DNA of 64,000 nt from an uncultured Pseudomonadota bacterium (GCA_903861005.1 CAIOSP010000014.1:1-64000), one strand, 5' to 3'. Counted from the stretch's first letter, positions 8,555-18,844 are shown. Translations and numbers: made by a program. Notes: a model not told the origin generated them from the letters alone.

Positions 8555-9912
8555 TGCGCGCCTCCACTCTGATGTCCGTGCTTGTCTTCTCCGCGATCGG
8601 CGGCTCGTCGGCCTACGCCGCGAGCTGCGCGCCGCCGGTGTTCCCGTTCTCCCTGGCCACGCGCCCGTGGCAGGACATGAACTGCAACTACGTCCCGGCG
8701 CCTATCGACCAGTGGACGACGCCCAAGACCAACCTGCCCGTGAGCTACACGGGCCCGCGCGAGGTCCCGGTCGACCTGTCGAACGCCGAGTGCGTGTCCA
8801 ACCTGGACAAGGTGATCGCGGGGACCAAGTACCCCAACGACACCAGCGACTACTACTACGACTACATCGACTACAAGTGCAAGTACCCGCTCAACGAGTT
8901 CGACGCGGACTTTGACGGCCTGTCGTTCGGCCAGATCGAGCTGCTCACCGACCCGAACGCGACCACGCCGTACCTGACCATCGTCATGGACTGCGACAAC
9001 TGCGCGGACGACTTCAACCCGGATCAGGCCGACGAGGACTGCGACTTCGCGGGCGACGTCTGCGACAACTGCCCGGGCCTGGCCAACGACGATCAGGCGA
9101 ACGGCGACGAGGACGTGCTCGGTGACGCCTGCGACAACTGCCCTGACGTCACCACGCCGATCGACCCGAACACCGGCCTGCCGGATCAGGCCGACAGCGA
9201 CGGCGACAACGTGGGCGACGCGTGCGACGTGTGCGTGGACTTCCCGGACCCCGACCAGGACGACGCGGACGACGATGGCTTTGGCGACGGGTGCGACAAC
9301 TGCCCCACGCTGACCAACGCCGACCAGGCCGACCGTGACCAGGACGGCGTCGGCGACCTGTGCGACAACTGCCCGTACGACGGCCGCTCCGCCGACCAGA
9401 CCGACTCCGACGCGGACGGCCTGGGCGACGTGTGCGACAACTGCGCGTTCATCTCCAACGCGCCCGCCGTGACCGACCCGCCCACGCCGCAGCCGGACAT
9501 CGACCTCGACGGCGTCGGCGACGTATGCGACATCTGCCCCGAGAACCCGGACGCGGACCAGGAAGACGGCGACTTCGACGGCCTCGGCAACGCGTGCGAC
9601 GACTGCCCCACCGAGACCAACCCGCAGCAGGAGGACGCCGACCTCGACGGCGTCGGCGACCTGTGCGACATCTGCCCGACACAGACGGACCCCGACCAGC
9701 TCGACGGCGACGGCGACGGCCTGGGCGACGTGTGCGACAACTGCCCGGACGACCCCAACGCGGAGCAGGTCGACGCCGACGAAGACGGCATCGGCGACCC
9801 CTGTGACCTGGATCGCCTCCGCGGCGGCGGCTGTGTGCAGGCCGACGTCAACACGCTCTGGCCGGTCAGCCTGTTCGCGCTGCTCGGCCTGCGCCGGCGG
9901 CGTCGCGCCTAG
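8554..9912 (+). CDS. Secreted thrombospondin type-3 repeat protein with MYXO-CTERM-like tail
   Basis: 452 aa. Signal peptide MRASTLMSVLVFSAIGGSSA followed by AYAAS. An N-terminal domain of about 120 residues contains Cys and a Tyr-rich stretch (DYYYDYIDYKCKY). Eleven TSP3 units follow, each with CDxC and DxDxDG-type loops that bind calcium in this family. The C-terminus is a Cys, a hydrophobic stretch and an Arg cluster (GGGCVQAD...SLFALLGLRRRRRA), as in the MYXO-CTERM sorting signal of Myxococcota, so I expect a surface-anchored protein. It overlaps the barrel gene by one base. TSP3 repeats are often fused to OmpA proteins; here the two parts are separate, coupled genes. Confidence 0.88.
   Translation: MRASTLMSVLVFSAIGGSSAYAASCAPPVFPFSLATRPWQDMNCNYVPAPIDQWTTPKTNLPVSYTGPREVPVDLSNAECVSNLDKVIAGTKYPNDTSDYYYDYIDYKCKYPLNEFDADFDGLSFGQIELLTDPNATTPYLTIVMDCDNCADDFNPDQADEDCDFAGDVCDNCPGLANDDQANGDEDVLGDACDNCPDVTTPIDPNTGLPDQADSDGDNVGDACDVCVDFPDPDQDDADDDGFGDGCDNCPTLTNADQADRDQDGVGDLCDNCPYDGRSADQTDSDADGLGDVCDNCAFISNAPAVTDPPTPQPDIDLDGVGDVCDICPENPDADQEDGDFDGLGNACDDCPTETNPQQEDADLDGVGDLCDICPTQTDPDQLDGDGDGLGDVCDNCPDDPNAEQVDADEDGIGDPCDLDRLRGGGCVQADVNTLWPVSLFALLGLRRRRRA
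8992..9813 (+). repeat. TSP3 repeat array (11 CDxC units)
   Basis: Tandem coding repeats with spacing of about 21-30 codons, each ending in CDNC or CDIC/CDVC/CDDC and carrying DQxDxDxDGxGD. The units have diverged at the DNA level but keep the Asp and Cys positions. Confidence 0.85.
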
Positions 9913-9921
9913 GACCGCCCC

Positions 9922-9945
9922 CTGGCGCGCGGCGACGCGCGCCAG
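9922..9945 (+). terminator. Hairpin between the TSP3 gene and tyrA
   Basis: CTGGCGCGCG, a GCGA tetraloop, then CGCGCGCCAG: a perfect 10-bp stem ten bases after the TSP3 stop codon. It has no U-tract but is very stable. It probably separates the envelope transcript from tyrA. Confidence 0.6.
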
Positions 9946-9975
9946 GACGGGCTAGGACGGCGACCCGGAGGAAGT

Positions 9976-11070
9976 ATGTCGAAGCTGGAGTCGCTGCGCG
10001 CTGAGCTGTCCGCCCTGGACCGTGACATCCTGGCGGCCGTGGCGCGGCGCACCGAGATCAGCCTGGAGATCGGCCGGGCCAAGCAGGACCTCGGGTTCGG
10101 CACGCGAGACTTCGCCCGCGAGAAGGTGGTTCTGGACCGTGCGCACGCCGCCGCGGTCGAGCTCGGCATCAGCCCCGCGCTCGCCGAGCGCCTCACGCTC
10201 ATGCTCATCCAGGCGTCGCTCTCCGCGCAGGAGCAGCACCGCGTGGCGCAGACCAACACCGGCAGCGGTCGACGCGCGCTGGTGATCGGCGGCGCGGGCA
10301 AGATGGGCCGGTGGTTCGCCGGCTTCCTGGCCGCGCAGGGCTTCGGCGTCACCGTGGCGGACCCCCTCCCTGGCCCGGACGGCGTCGAGCGCGTCGAGGA
10401 CTGGCGCTCGCTCGATCTCGACCATGACCTCATCGTCGTGGCCGCCCCGCTGCACGCCACCAACGACGTGCTGCACGAGCTGGCCCGGCGCGCGCCGAAC
10501 GGCGTCGTGTTCGACGTCGGCTCGCTCAAGACGCCGCTGCGCTCCGGCCTGATCGCCCTGCGCGACGCCGGCGTGCGCGTCACGTCGGTCCACCCCATGT
10601 TCGGCCCGGACACCAGCCTGCTGTCGGGCCGCCACGTGATCTTCGTCGACCTGGGCGTGCCCGAGGCCACCGCGGTCGCCCGCACGCTGTTCGCCGCCAC
10701 CATGGCCGAGCTCGCGGACATGGACCTGGACACGCACGATCGCCTGATCGCGTTTGTCCTGGGCCTGTCGCACGCGGTCAACCTGGCGTTCAACGACGCG
10801 CTCGCCGCGTCCGGCGCCGACCTGCCCATGCTGGCGCGCATCTCCTCCACCACGTTCGACGCGCAGCTGGACGTGTCGTCCCGCGTGGCGCAGGAGAACC
10901 CCCGCCTGTACTTCGAGATCCAGGCGCAGAACGCCTACGGCGACACCTCGCTGGCGGCCTTGGAGCGCTCGGTGGAGCGCCTCCGCGAGCTGGTGTCGCG
11001 CCAGGACGAGGCCGGCTTTGTGCAGCTCATGACCGCGGGCCGCGACTACGTGAACGCCCGGCGTCGGTAG
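9976..11070 (+). CDS. tyrA: Chorismate mutase-prephenate dehydrogenase (bifunctional)
   Basis: 364 aa, close to the 373 of E. coli TyrA. Residues 1-90 form an AroQ-type chorismate mutase with the expected LR, ARR, AK, REK and Q positions. Residues 100-364 are an NAD-dependent prephenate dehydrogenase: VIGGAGKMGRWFAGFL (Rossmann loop), DVGSLK, and HPMFGPD with the catalytic His. It converts chorismate through prephenate to 4-hydroxyphenylpyruvate for tyrosine synthesis in the cytosol. GGAGG five bases upstream fixes the start. No other aromatic-pathway gene is adjacent. The arrangement matches the enterobacterial T-protein rather than the usual stand-alone dehydrogenase. Confidence 0.93.
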   Translation: MSKLESLRAELSALDRDILAAVARRTEISLEIGRAKQDLGFGTRDFAREKVVLDRAHAAAVELGISPALAERLTLMLIQASLSAQEQHRVAQTNTGSGRRALVIGGAGKMGRWFAGFLAAQGFGVTVADPLPGPDGVERVEDWRSLDLDHDLIVVAAPLHATNDVLHELARRAPNGVVFDVGSLKTPLRSGLIALRDAGVRVTSVHPMFGPDTSLLSGRHVIFVDLGVPEATAVARTLFAATMAELADMDLDTHDRLIAFVLGLSHAVNLAFNDALAASGADLPMLARISSTTFDAQLDVSSRVAQENPRLYFEIQAQNAYGDTSLAALERSVERLRELVSRQDEAGFVQLMTAGRDYVNARRR

Positions 11071-11174
11071 CGCGTCCTGCGCCGTTGACGCAGCCAGACA
11101 CCGCCCGATGGCGGAACTGTGGTACACTGCTCTCTTGGCCCAAGCGCACTCCGCGCGGGCCTCGCGGAGCCTTT

Positions 11175-12023
11175 GTGCAGCGCATCGCGTTCTACGGAAA
11201 GGGTGGCATCGGCAAGTCGACGATCGCCACCGGCGTCAGCCTCTACTACGCGCAGAGCGGCCGCCGCGTGCTCCACGTCGGGTGTGACCCCAAGGCCGAC
11301 TCGTCGATGGTGCTCGTGCGCGACGACACCTACAAGACCGTGATCCAGAAGTCGTTTGAGATCGATCCCGACGATCTGGTCGCGTCCGACCTGATCATGA
11401 AGGGCATCCTCGGCATCGACTGCATCGAGTCCGGCGGCCCCGAGGCCGGCATCGGCTGCGGCGGTCGGGCCGTGTCCAAGTCCTTCGAGATCTTCGACGA
11501 GCTCAAGGTGATCGACGAGGCGCTTTACGACGTCACCACGTTTGACGTGCTCGGCGACGTGGTGTGCGGCGGGTTCGCAGCACCCATGCGCAACGCGGCG
11601 CGCTCCAAGGTGGCCGTGGTCCTGTCCGAAGAGATGATGGCGAACTTTGCCGCCAACAACATCGCGCGCGCCTGCAAGCGCTACGCCGACAACGGCATCT
11701 GCCTGGCCGGCTTCGTGGTGAACCTGCGCAGCAACGAGGCGGACATCTCGCCCATCCAGCGCTTCGCGGACGCCATCGGCACCAAGATCCTCCAGGTGAT
11801 CCCGCGTGACCCGCGCGTCGGCGAGGCGGAGCTGTTCCGCAAGTCCATCCTTGAGTACGACCCCGACTCGCCCGTCTCAGTCGCCATCCGCGAGTTGGCC
11901 GAGAAGCTGCTCGCGCTCGACCCCAAGACCTGCCCGATCCCCGAGCCGCTTGAGGGCGACTCCGTGCGCGACGTCATGCGCGGACCGATGCGCATCGAGC
12001 AGTTCGTGCGCGCCACCGGCTAG
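11175..12023 (+). CDS. NifH-like Fe-S ATPase (orphan nitrogenase reductase homolog)
   Basis: 282 aa. GTG at 11175 chosen: GGAG lies five bases upstream, and the P-loop then starts at residue 8 as in NifH. Key features are GKGGIGKST (8-16), GCDPKADS, ESGGPEAGIGCGGR with Cys95 and Arg98, and VLGDVVCGGF with Cys131. The two cysteines match those that bridge the 4Fe-4S cluster in the Fe-protein dimer. EEMMANFAANNIARACKRY and ILEYDPDS are closer to NifH than to remembered BchL or BchX sequences. The family transfers electrons in an ATP-driven way to a NifDK, BchNB, BchYZ, CfbD or NflD partner. No such partner is encoded in this window, so the acceptor is unknown. TACACT near 11123 may be a -10 element. 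Confidence 0.9.
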   Translation: MQRIAFYGKGGIGKSTIATGVSLYYAQSGRRVLHVGCDPKADSSMVLVRDDTYKTVIQKSFEIDPDDLVASDLIMKGILGIDCIESGGPEAGIGCGGRAVSKSFEIFDELKVIDEALYDVTTFDVLGDVVCGGFAAPMRNAARSKVAVVLSEEMMANFAANNIARACKRYADNGICLAGFVVNLRSNEADISPIQRFADAIGTKILQVIPRDPRVGEAELFRKSILEYDPDSPVSVAIRELAEKLLALDPKTCPIPEPLEGDSVRDVMRGPMRIEQFVRATG

Positions 12024-12093
12024 GGCGCGGCGCACGCGGCAGCGCGGCCAGGCGCGCGCCCCACGCCGCCACCGTGACGACCGGGTGGGAGCG

Positions 12094-13302
12094 CTAGCGC
12101 GCCCGCTCCAGCCGCCCTGTCCAGAGCCCCACGACGCCCATGACCAGCAGCGCCTCGATCAGGACCTGGGTCGCGACGCCGGCCGGGTGCGCGCGGAAGG
12201 TGGCCGAGTCCACCCCGACGGACTCGTGGAAGGCGCGCCAGGCCACGACGCAGAGCAGGATGACCGCCGCGTAGAGCAGCGGGCCGAGCCACAGCGAGCG
12301 CACCGTGTACCGGGTGCGCTTGGGGGCCACGAGCCACTCGCCCACGACCAGCACGCCGGACGCCAGCGCGCCGGGCAGCCACAGCACCAGGGCCAGCGCC
12401 AGCTGCGGGCCGAAGGTGCGCGCGATCAGCCCGTTCTGCGAGTGGCGGAGGACGTCGCCGGCCATCGCCAAGCCAATCGCCAGCCCGAAGTAGACGGCGA
12501 GCATCGACGAGACCAGCAGCACGCCCCGCTGCTCACGTCCCTTGTTCCACGTCCGCAGCGTGCCACGCAGGGGCTCGAGCGCAGACTTCATCGGCGCCAC
12601 GGCCTCCACCAAGGCGCGCGTCATGACCTGCTCCGCGCTCTGGCCTTGGGGTGCGCGACGCTCGTCCGCGGCTCGTACGGACTCGTCGCGACGCGACTGC
12701 GCGGTCGCCGACGCGCTCGACCGCAGGGAGGCCATCGACGCGGTGGACATCGACGCCTCGGCGGGCTCGATGGCGTCGAACGCGCTGCCGAGCACCCGCG
12801 CGCGCAGCGCGAGGTCATGTGGGGCGACACCGGACTCAGCATCGGGCACGGGCACCAGCCGGAGCAAGTTCGTGGCACGGCGCAGCTGCCTGGAGTCGGC
12901 GTAAGACAGCACGAGCGCGCGCTGAAGCGAGGCGCGCTCCCGGGGGCGCTCTGACAGTGGCAGCAAGCCCAACCCGAGGACCGCCGCCTCAAGCCACGTG
13001 GCACCTTCCTCTGGCCGCTCGCCCGAGAGCGCCAGGAACAGGCCGCACAGCGAAATGTAGCGGAAGTCCTGCACGCGCTCGTTCACCGCGGTGACGGCTT
13101 GGTCGCAGGCCAGGTCCACCTTGCCGTGCGTCCACGCGTAGGCCGCCTCCAAGAACCGACCGCGCGCCTCGCCACGCAGGTCCGGCGGCAGGGCCTCCAG
13201 CAGCTGCTTCGCCTCGGACAGCGAGCTGCCCTGAGGCTGCCGCGCCGATCCGCGAGAGGTGGTCAACCACAGCTCCCATGACTCGCTCCATCCCAGTGAC
13301 AT
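12094..13302 (-). CDS. Membrane protein with helical N-terminal half
   Basis: 402 aa, function not recognised. ATG at 13302 has GGGGGGAT just upstream; extending further adds an unlikely Gly/Pro segment. Residues 1-250 are soluble and helical with TPR-like spacing (RGEARGRFLEAAYAWTHGK, LCGLFLALSGERPEEGATWL). Four hydrophobic helices follow (around VSSMLAVYFGLAIGLAMAG, LALALVLWLPGALASGV, LLYAAVILLCVVAW, LIEALLVMGVVGLW). I expect an inner-membrane protein with a cytosolic repeat domain. It converges on the NifH-like gene with a 70-bp gap. A C10 tract and a hairpin lie in its leader. Confidence 0.78.
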   Translation of the reverse strand: MSLGWSESWELWLTTSRGSARQPQGSSLSEAKQLLEALPPDLRGEARGRFLEAAYAWTHGKVDLACDQAVTAVNERVQDFRYISLCGLFLALSGERPEEGATWLEAAVLGLGLLPLSERPRERASLQRALVLSYADSRQLRRATNLLRLVPVPDAESGVAPHDLALRARVLGSAFDAIEPAEASMSTASMASLRSSASATAQSRRDESVRAADERRAPQGQSAEQVMTRALVEAVAPMKSALEPLRGTLRTWNKGREQRGVLLVSSMLAVYFGLAIGLAMAGDVLRHSQNGLIARTFGPQLALALVLWLPGALASGVLVVGEWLVAPKRTRYTVRSLWLGPLLYAAVILLCVVAWRAFHESVGVDSATFRAHPAGVATQVLIEALLVMGVVGLWTGRLERAR

Positions 13303-13368
13303 GATCCCCCCAGACGCACCGGCTCCAGCCGGTACTCGAGGAGATGAACGCGCAAACAATCCAGGGGG

Positions 13369-13399
13369 AAGGGTGTGGATTGTCGGACCACCCACCCTT
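13369..13399 (-). terminator. Imperfect hairpin downstream of the valS-lgt operon
   Basis: AAGGGTGTGG (13369-13378) pairs with CCACCCACCCTT (13388-13399) with a two-base bulge, 52 bp past the stop of the last operon gene. A run of ten C (13401-13410) flanks it. It could end the operon or lie in the leader of the next leftward gene. Confidence 0.4.
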
Positions 13400-13451
13400 A
13401 CCCCCCCCCCGAGCGGGTGGATTTGGCGCCCCACCCGCCGCGCTGGGACGC

Positions 13452-13640
13452 TCAGCTCCGCTCGTCGAAGCGGACCTCGGCGGGCTCCACCACGTCAGTC
13501 AAATCCAGCGTGCGAGGCGGCGGCGACGGCCTCAGCGCGAACACGACACGGGCCAGCCCAGCGGCCGCCAGCACCGCGAGGCAGCCCAGGCCCAGCCAGC
13601 CGACCGGCGTGGGCATCCAGGCGGCCTGCAACCCGATCAC
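13452..13640 (-). CDS. Small membrane protein coupled to lgt
   Basis: 62 aa. The GTG start overlaps the lgt stop as GTGA, like the other junctions of this operon, which supports translation. It has one hydrophobic helix (WLGLGCLAVLAAAGLARVVFAL) and then a short acidic tail (LDLTDVVEPAEVRFDERS), giving a single-pass protein of unknown function. It is the last gene of the valS-nadC-birA-lgt unit. No family is recognised. Confidence 0.55.
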   Translation of the reverse strand: MIGLQAAWMPTPVGWLGLGCLAVLAAAGLARVVFALRPSPPPRTLDLTDVVEPAEVRFDERS

Positions 13641-14599
13641 GCAGGCTCCGCGGGCGGCGCGTCTGGCGTCGAGGTGGCGCCCGAGGCGACCGCCGGGAGG
13701 CCGAGCGCGCGTCGGCCCTGGTCAGGCTCAAAGTCAAGCGGCCAGGGGTGGAAGTCCGGACGCGGGCGGAACACCAGCCAGAGCCCGAACGCGAGCAGGA
13801 GGAACATGCCGTACTGCGCGGGCGTCATGCCGGCGTAGCGCGCGTCGTGGTTCTCGAGATCGTTGTTGCGCAGGAAGTCGAGGCCGAAGCGCATCGGCGC
13901 GTAGATCACGAAGAACAGGCCCAGGAAGAAGCCCGGCGGGCGGTCCTTCTTCCCCAGCTGGTAGAACAGCGCCATCATGGGCAGCGTGAGCACCATCTCG
14001 TACAGCCCCAGCTCGTGGCGCACGCCGGAGGCCACGCTCCCCGCCGGGAAGTTCACGCCGATCGGCCACGTGGTGATCGACCCGATGTGGTCGTGCACCA
14101 CCGCGCAGCCCGCGCGCCCAAACAGCCAGCCGATCGGGAAGCCGTAGGCGATCAGATCCGCGAAGCGCATCACGTCGCGCGGCTCCTTCCAGCCCAGGTA
14201 CCCGTAGCCGACCCACTTGTAGAAGATCAGCAGCGCCGCGATGCCGCCGATGAAGCCGCCGGTGGACGAGAAGCCCTGCCACACGCGCAGGAGCGCCCAG
14301 ATGCCGTCGGTCTTGAGGCGCTCCGGGTAGTACGCGACCACCGTCAGGACGTGCGCGCCGACGAAGCCCAACAGCACGGTGAACACGATGCCGTCGACGA
14401 TGTCGCGGGTGTCCAGCCCCATGCGGATGGCGCGCGCGCGCGACACCTCCATGCCCAACAGCACGCCCAGGCAGACCAGGGTGGCCCACGGGTCGATCGG
14501 GATGCCGAACGTGGGCACCACCGTCTGCCAGCTTCCGAGGATGACGCGCACGCCCTCCGGCAGCATGCGCAGCTCATAGAACGGGATCGCGGCGATCAT
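13637..14599 (-). CDS. lgt: Lgt-family prolipoprotein diacylglyceryl transferase (divergent active site)
   Basis: 320 aa, polytopic inner-membrane enzyme. It moves diacylglycerol from phosphatidylglycerol to the lipobox Cys of prolipoproteins, many of which are encoded nearby. The family fold is clear: [21 protein letters not shown] at the N-terminus, SSTGGFIGG (111-119), FGRAGC (160-165), HDHIG (169-173), RHELGLYE (194-201). Two positions that are essential in E. coli differ: the His of SFHGG is Thr113, and the Asn of GRIGNF is Cys165. The HDH triplet may compensate. ATG overlaps the birA stop as ATGA. Confidence 0.85.
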   Translation of the reverse strand: MIAAIPFYELRMLPEGVRVILGSWQTVVPTFGIPIDPWATLVCLGVLLGMEVSRARAIRMGLDTRDIVDGIVFTVLLGFVGAHVLTVVAYYPERLKTDGIWALLRVWQGFSSTGGFIGGIAALLIFYKWVGYGYLGWKEPRDVMRFADLIAYGFPIGWLFGRAGCAVVHDHIGSITTWPIGVNFPAGSVASGVRHELGLYEMVLTLPMMALFYQLGKKDRPPGFFLGLFFVIYAPMRFGLDFLRNNDLENHDARYAGMTPAQYGMFLLLAFGLWLVFRPRPDFHPWPLDFEPDQGRRALGLPAVASGATSTPDAPPAEPA

Positions 14600-15338
14600 G
14601 GCCGAACCTCCCGGACCGCTTCCACATCGCCGGCCACGACGCGGTGAAGGGTTCCGTCGTCCATGCGTAGCCGAAGCGACCCATCGGGCGCCACATCCTC
14701 GGCGACTCCTTCCACGTGGGCCACGCGCACGCGCTGCCCCAGCGTCGCGCTCGCCTCGCTCCACGCCGCCAGCACGCGGTCCGGCGCGTCGAACGCGCGC
14801 GTCGTCCACGCCAGCAGCGCCGCCACCACGTCCACCGCCAGCTCGCCCAGGTCCGGCACCGGGCCCAGATCCGCGAGCGACGCCGCCGGCATCCCGTCCG
14901 GCGACGCCGACACGTTCACGCCCACGCCGAGGATCACGTGACGCACGCGTCCTCCCGAGATCTCCGCCTCGGCCAGAAGTCCCGCCACCTTGCGGCCATC
15001 CGGCGCCAGCAGGTCGTTCGGCCACTTGATGCGCAGGCGATCCGAGCACGCCGCGCGCACCCCCACCGCCGCCGCCAGCGGCAGAAGGCCCAGCCGGGAC
15101 GTCGGCACGTTGGGGCGCAGCACGATCGACATCGCGAGCGCGCCGTCCGTCGCCACCCACGTCCGCCCCAAGCGACCGCGACCGTCGGACTGCGCGAGCG
15201 CGATCACCGCGACGCCGGCGGGCTTCCCCTCCTCCGCCCAGGCGCGCGCCACGTCTTGGGTCGACCCCACCTGCGCCAGCACCACGGGCACCGGCACGCC
15301 GCGCGCCTTGGCGCGCGCGCTGAGCCTCGCGGGATCGA

Positions 15339-15342
<4 letters not shown>
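14596..15342 (-). CDS. birA: Biotin-[acetyl-CoA-carboxylase] ligase
   Basis: 248 aa, without the N-terminal DNA-binding domain of E. coli BirA. Motifs are [12 protein letters not shown] (biotin pocket), GRGRLGRTW (adenylate loop), KWPNDLL and GVGVNV. It attaches biotin to carrier proteins such as the one encoded at 55663-56169. The start is uncertain. No ATG or GTG lies close to the nadC stop, but a CTG overlaps that stop as CTGA, matching the NTGA junctions of the operon, and GAAGG lies seven bases upstream. A GTG at 15372 inside nadC and a GTG about 35 bases downstream are alternatives. Confidence 0.88.
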
Positions 15343-16183
<841 letters not shown>

Positions 16184-16184
<1 letters not shown>

Positions 16185-18844
16185 CAGACACCTCCCGACA
16201 GGCTCGCGTGGTTGCGGGCCAGCACCACGCGGCGCGCGATGGCCTCGGCCTGCTTGGTGCGCAGGTCGACCACCACGTCCTCCGGCGCGCGATCGACGAA
16301 GTCAGCGCTGCCGAGCTTGCCCGCGAAGTAGCCCAGGTCCTTGTCGACCTTCTCCAGCTCCTTGCCCAGGCGCGTGATCTCGGTCGCCAGATCCACGTCC
16401 GCAGGCAGCGCGACGCGGCCTTCGAGGCCGCCGATCACCACCGCGGCCGCCGGGCCCGGCAGACCCGCGTCCAGCTCGACCGTGGTGCCCGCGATCTGGG
16501 ACATGGCGCGACCGTGGCGCATCAGCAGGTCGGCCACATCACCAGCCGGCAGGCGCAGCGTGAGCGGCACGCGCGGCGACAGGCCCATCTCGCCGCGCAG
16601 GTTGCGCATGGCGGTGATCGCCTCCTGCAGGCGCGCGACGTCGGCCAGCAGGCCCGCGTCCTGGTTCAGCTCCGACACCGACGGGAACGGCGCAACCGCG
16701 ACAAAACCGGTCGTGCCCGGCAGCCGCGACCACATCTCCTCCGTGAAGAAGGGCATGAACGGGTGGAGCATCCGCGCGATGACCTTGAGCATGCCGAACA
16801 GCGTGTGGCGCACGGCGTTCTTGCGGGCCTCGGGTGCGGCCTCGTCGTACATCGTGGTCTTGGCCAACTCCAAGTACCAGTCGCAGTACTCGCCCCACAC
16901 AAACGCGCGGATCTCGTGGGTCGCCTCGTTGAAGCGGTAGCCGTCGATCGCCTCGCGCACGCGCACGATCGCCTCGGCCGCGCGCGCCTCGATCCACGCC
17001 TCGTAGGGGCCGCGCTCCATCGGTCCCGCCGCGTCGTAGCCCTCAGCGTTGAGGTACGCGAAGCGCAGCGAGGACCACACCTTGGTGAGGAAGCGCTGGC
17101 CGTCGTCGACGCGCTTCTCGTCCCACACCACGTCGCGGCCCTGGGCCGACAACGCCATCAGCGTGTAGCGGAACGCGTCGGCGCCGCGGCGGTCGATCAC
17201 GTCAAGCGGATCGACCACGTTGCCCTTGGTCTTGCTCATCTTCTCGCGGTTCTCGTCGCGGACGAGCGCGTGGATGATCACGTCGGAGAACGGCACCTGG
17301 CCGGTGAAGTGCACGCCGGCGACCATCATGCGGGCCACCCAGAAGAAGATGATGTCGAAGCCCGTGACCAGCACGCTCGTCGGGTAGTAGCGTGCCAGAT
17401 CCTCGGTCTTCTCGGGCCAGCCGTGCACGGCGAACGGCCACAGCGCCGAGCTGAACCAAGTGTCGAGCGTGTCCTCGTCCTGCGTGAGCGCGGTGTGGCC
17501 GCAGCGGCCGCACGACTCGGGCAGCGCGCGCGCGACGTGCACGTGGCCGCACTTGTCGCAGCTGTAGGCGGGCACGCGGTGGCCCCACCACAGCTGGCGG
17601 CTGATGCACCAGTCGCGGATGTCGCGCATCCACGCGTAGTAGGTGTTCTCCCACATCTTGGGGACGAACTTGGTGGCGCCGTACTCCACCGCGGCCAGCG
17701 CGGGCGCGGCGAGCGGCTTCATCTTCACGAACCACTGCGTGGACAGCATCGGCTCGACGATGGCGCCGGAGCGCTGCGAGCGGCCGATCGGCAGGAAGTG
17801 ATCCTCCGCGCCGCGGTGCAGGCCAAGCTTGTCCAGCTCCGCCTTCACGTTCTCGCGGGCGACGAAGCGCTCCTGGCCCGCGAACAAACCGCAGCCCGCG
17901 TTCAGCGTGCCGTCGCGCTCGAGGATGTTGATCAGCGGCAGGCTGTGCCGCTCGCCCACCGCGAAGTCGTTGAAGTCATGCGCGGGCGTGACCTTCACGG
18001 CGCCGGTGCCGAACTCAGGGTCGACCAGGATCGCGTCGCCGACGATCGGGATCAGTCGATCCACGAACGGGTGCTTCACCGTCTTGCCGATCAACGCCTG
18101 GTAGCGGGGGTCCTCCGGGTGCACGGCGATCGCCGTGTCGCCGAGCATGGTCTCGGGGCGCGTGGTGGCGACCACGATCTCGCCTGAGCCGTCCGACAGC
18201 AGGTAGGCGAACTTGAACAGCTCGCCCTTCTCCTTGACCGTCTGGCCCTTCTTGTCCTTCTTGTACTCGACCTCCAGATCTGACAGCGCCGTCTGGTCCT
18301 TGGGGTCCCAATTGATCAGGCGCTCGCCGCGGTAGATCAGGCCCTGCTCGTAGAGCCGCACGAAGTGCTCGGTCACCGCGTTCTGCAGCGCCGGGTCCAT
18401 GGTGAAGCGCTCACGCGACCAGTCGCACGACACGCCGAGCCGCTTGAGCTGGTCGATGATCGCGCCGCCGGTCTCGGCCTTCCAGGCCCACACCTTCTCG
18501 ACGAACGCCTCGCGACCCATGGCGCGAAAGTCGATGCCCTCGGCCTCCAGCTGACGCCGCACCACCCACTGCGTGGCGATGCCCGCGTGGTCGGTGCCCG
18601 GCACCCAGCACACGTTGTAGCCGTCCATCCGCTTGTAGCGGACGAGGACGTCTTGGATGGTGTTGTTGAGCGCGTGGCCCATGTGCAGGCGGCCCGTGAT
18701 GTTGGGCGGCGGGATGACCACGGAGAACGCAGGCCCAGGAGCGGCCGGATCCGACGTGAAGATGTCGGCTTCAACCCAGGCCTTGGACCAGCGCGCAGCG
18801 GCGTCAGCGGCGTCGTAGGAGGCGGGCAGCTCGGGTCCGGTCAT
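16184..18844 (-). CDS. valS: Valyl-tRNA synthetase
   Basis: 886 aa class I synthetase. It charges tRNA-Val in the cytosol. It has the HIGH-type motif PPPNITGRLHMGHALNN (residues 46-61), an editing domain, WWGHRVPAY, a zinc-like CDKCGH...CGRCGH segment, and the KMSKS-type motif KMSKTKGN. The C-terminal arm ends in a predicted coiled coil (TEITRLGKELEKVDKDLGYF). It is the first gene of the operon valS-nadC-birA-lgt-small ORF. The promoter should lie in the 122-bp gap to the divergent membrane-protein gene. Confidence 0.97.

Noticed and set aside
8992-9813. CRISPR-like periodic repeat
   Set aside because: Repeats are coding, unequal in length and diverged, and keep Asp/Cys codons: TSP3 units, not CRISPR.
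11175-12023. Calling the NifH-like protein BchL, BchX or true NifH
   Set aside because: It lacks BchL-type GCDPKHDST and the BchX N-terminal extension, and no nif or bch partner is present, so no specific symbol is justified.
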